DNA of 64,000 bases. Origin: Musa acuminata AAA Group. Lineage: Eukaryota > Streptophyta > Magnoliopsida > Zingiberales > Musaceae. Position numbers and translations under genes: made by a program. Position 1 is the stretch's first letter, and every line of letters begins with the position of its first letter. Location: positions 34,595,501 to 34,659,500 of the forward strand of contig NC_088339.1 of NCBI RefSeq assembly GCF_036884655.1, given 5' to 3'. This document shows, piece after piece, positions 61,521-64,000 of this stretch. The notes beneath the pieces were generated by a model that ran no database searches, was not told the origin of the DNA, and saw only the letters and a list, made by a program, of their open reading frames with translations.

Positions 61521-62640
61521 CATTTCTTTGTGATGTAGTTTTGTATAAGGATGCCTTATGAGGTCCTTGTGAATTTTGTTTTTTCATTTCCTTAGAATTG
61601 ACTAATCTTGGCTTGTTTCCCATTCAGTTCAATTGATCATGTGAAACTTAATGAGCTGGAATTTAAGGCAACTTATTTTCTCAAGTTAGGTTTAGTATTT
61701 AAAACAAGGTGCCCATTTTCAGTATGATTTTGCTTTCAACTCGTTTGGTTTCTGTAATTATCTGGCCTTCTTTAAGCATATGTTTTGTGGCCGAGAGTTG
61801 TTAAAACTCAGTGGTCGACTGTCATCAAATTGCCAGTGAGTCTTTCTTTTAATATGCCTTAACCATATCTTTTTCATTTCAAAACCATTTAATGATGCAT
61901 GCTTTCTAACTCTAGTATTCTGAGAGTAAATCTGGCCTACATTTTTTCCTTATGAGTTTTAAAATTAGCAGATTGAGTTTATATGTTTATAAACTGAGAA
62001 GTGCCTAATGTGGAGCTATTCAGATGAAGCTTACAGTCCAAATTCATGTGCCATTCAATGCTCAGGCATGACAAGAACAAGTGCTTGCAAGTCCTACGAA
62101 CCTGTCAATCCTATTGGTTGGGATATGACGTTGACCTATCAGTTCGATGCCTGAAAATTATAGAAATGATGGTGATATTCAGTTATAACAGAGAGCCTTT
62201 TTGCATTAGTATCAAATTCAACAACTAAGAATCCTTATTGAGACCGTATTAAGAAGATTGTGAAGGATGTAAAAATAGTCTCTGCTTTGTTGATCTCAAA
62301 CTGAGTGGAGTCATCGTGTTTGAATAATAAGAGCTTGTATGGTGCCCATCGGCCATCCTTAAATTTTCTGGCCTAAATGAAACATTAAACGTTATTATTC
62401 ATCGCCTGGATCAAATTTTTGTTAACTTTATGGGGAGATGGATGGCTAGATTTAAACCGGCAGAGGCGTCCTAGATCTAGAGAGCAAATGTTTGATATAG
62501 TTCTTTTATTTGTGAGTCGGCCTGCAACTAAGATTACTTGATTGGAACAATCCTTGTACTGTGTTATGGATTGGTAGATGATGTGTGGATAAACGCAGTT
62601 TACTCATTAAGTTAAACAGTAGGATTCTATTCTTTTTTGC

Positions 62641-63031
62641 AGTGACAGTGACGGAAAAATGGATCATCATATCCGCACTGTGGCTAAAGCTGCTGGATGC
62701 AGAATAATGGGCTCTTAATTCTGTTGTGGAGAACCATCATTTGGTGAGGAAGTAAAATCTATTTCCTTGATCTTCGAGAGGAAGGCAAGGAGGGGAAGAA
62801 CATGCTCCAGAAGAAAACCTTCCACGACTGTCCAACTCCAAGGTAGAGATGTCAAATATGAGTGAATCCACAAGGTTTAAATGCTACTTCAGAGGCTTTA
62901 TTAGTTCCCTGCTCATTCTTTCCGTGCTGGATTTGTTGGGGTCTCATGGGGAGGAGTGTGTCGAGAGTCGGAACCGCCTAAAGCCCCTCCTCTCCTTCAT
63001 GGAAACGGATTGGAGCTTGGCATTGATGAGC
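62641..63031. other. Left flank of the broken bHLH gene
   Basis: Short frames, including part of 62849-63184, may include further decayed exon sequence of the bHLH gene, but I cannot align it to the family. Confidence 0.3.
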
Positions 63032-63808
63032 CAACTTGAGAAGGTAGATGGCCCTGTCATGGAGATTTCAGGCTTTGGATCGATGTGCTATTCCGACGAG
63101 AGACTTACTCGTCCAACCAGGCTGACCTCTGCATGCCTTTCCCGGATCACTCGTCTGGTCTGTTGCCCATGGAATGCCAAATAGCCACCGTGCTGCCGCA
63201 GTCCTAGGCGTCTATTTCAGAGCAGTGTCAGGGAGACCCAAAAAGGCGGACCATGGAGGCGACTGAGGCCAGCAATGATCACTCTTCGGCAGCTCGTTCA
63301 TGGACTGGCTTTACGGAAGTCAAGACTATGAAGAACAAGAATGTAATGTGTGCTATACTCCATTTTGATTGAATATCTTTGTTGCTTATATGGTTTTGTG
63401 AATGGTTTCAGGTGAGAAGAGAGAAGATTAATGAAAGAATGCGATGTTTACAAGACCCTTGTTCCCGGCTGTTACAAGGTCTGTTACAAGGTAGTTAGTA
63501 GTAGTAGCCTTTGTCATTAGATTTCTCCTGCTTTGCAGCCATGATGATCTCTGAGGTATTCTTTTAGACAATGGGCATGGCGGGAATGCTCGATGAGATC
63601 ATTAACTATGTTCAGTCACTGCAGAACCAAGTCGAGGTAAGATCTGTTCCTACGCTAAAAGAACCGAGTTTTCACTCTGCTTCCTGTTTCATTTTCTGAA
63701 ACCTTGAATAATTTTTTTTTTTTACAGTTTCTTTCGATTAAACTTTCGGCTGCAAGCTTCATTTATGACTAGTGCCTCGACACCGAGAGCGTTTTGACAT
63801 CGCGGGTG
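63032..63808 (+). pseudogene. Broken bHLH transcription factor gene (BEE/CIB/bHLH137-like)
   Basis: Exon-like pieces are: 63032-63345 (with CMPFPDHSSGLLPMECQ and QGDPKRRTMEATEASNDHSS, interrupted by a TAG), 63412-63480 (VRREKINERMRCLQD), 63568-63636 (MLDEIINYVQSLQNQVE) and 63728-63806 (FLSIKLSAASFIYD). Splice signals flank the last three. The bHLH core is damaged: one extra C after CAAGAC shifts the frame in place of LVPGC, CTGTTACAAGGT is duplicated, the usual TGKA before the second helix reads TMGMA, and TAG follows FIYD. The exon with RARRGQATDSHSLAE, which carries most of the basic region, is not found. The intact relatives bind E-box DNA in growth and brassinosteroid or light signalling. 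Confidence 0.7.
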
Positions 63809-64000
63809 AGCATAATAAATTAAACGATCCTTTCATCTTGTTCTTGTGCTGCCCAAACAATTCTACACAGTGGCATATCATGGGGAAATAGTCCCAGTTC
63901 GTGGGATAGGAAAGGAGCAGAGCCTCTAGTTTTTTTGTTTTTGTCGGTTTTCCAATCCCCAGAAAGCATCGCTGCCAAAGAATTCTAATAGCCTATGCTG
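63809..64000. other. Right edge, no feature seen
   Basis: AT-rich flank of the broken bHLH gene running into the window end. Confidence 0.4.

Larger units (their letters stand above)
60001..62640. other. Spacer with repeat scraps
   Basis: Apart from the LINE scrap at 60600-60770 and the microsatellite at 61434-61516, the DNA is AT-rich and shows no gene. Confidence 0.45.

Noticed and set aside
1..64000. CRISPR array, operon or bacterial/organelle-type gene set
   Set aside because: All genes are plant nuclear in type with spliceosomal introns; the tandem repeats are microsatellites or degenerate minisatellites without unique spacers.

Overview
The window is nuclear DNA of a flowering plant. 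It carries multi-exon genes with GT-AG introns, long AT-rich introns and spacers, a decayed LINE, many (CT)n/(GA)n/(TA)n tracts, and plant-only families: DUF1639, DUF761, LRK10-like receptor kinases and a subgroup-20 R2R3-MYB. Several genes have very GC-rich first exons (PB1 protein, DUF1639 genes, DUF761 gene), while introns are AT-rich, which points to a monocot. A non-grass monocot of the Musa type is my best guess, from sequence style only. All gene models were spliced by hand from reading frame and GT/AG signals; exon sums were checked for frame, but there is no transcript support.

Layout. 1-3800: AT-rich spacer with an LTR-like piece and a decayed minisatellite. 4323-14370 (+): zf-4CXXC_R1/DDT chromatin-type protein with a 5.5-kb intron. 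14371-17528: spacer with a GC-rich degenerate duplication. 17529-21380 (-): lipid phosphate phosphatase of the LPP2/LPP3 type, whose 5' UTR probably starts near 25 kb. 26670-28699 (-): PB1-domain protein. 30337-33539 (-) and 34580-37136 (+): a head-to-head pair of LRK10-like receptor kinases that share almost the same ectodomain but carry different kinase types (non-RD against RD). The minus-strand member has a single in-frame stop in its kinase. 37604-38125 (-): DUF761 protein. 38740-47032: DUF1639 cluster with two intact head-to-head genes, one decayed tandem copy, and an eroded C2H2 zinc-finger gene in between. 49532-50308 (-): unnamed Ser-rich protein. 53197-54444 (-): R2R3-MYB. 54445-64000: spacer with a 5'-truncated LINE, another LINE scrap, duplications and, at the right edge, a broken bHLH gene.

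These genes do not form a pathway. The most interesting unit is the LRK10L pair: two receptors with a near-identical GUB_WAK/WAK-type ectodomain, divergently transcribed from a ~1-kb shared spacer, joined to kinases of different clades, one of them interrupted by a nonsense codon. The second is the DUF1639 cluster, where a duplication can be followed from exon 1 through exon 2 into its 3' flank.
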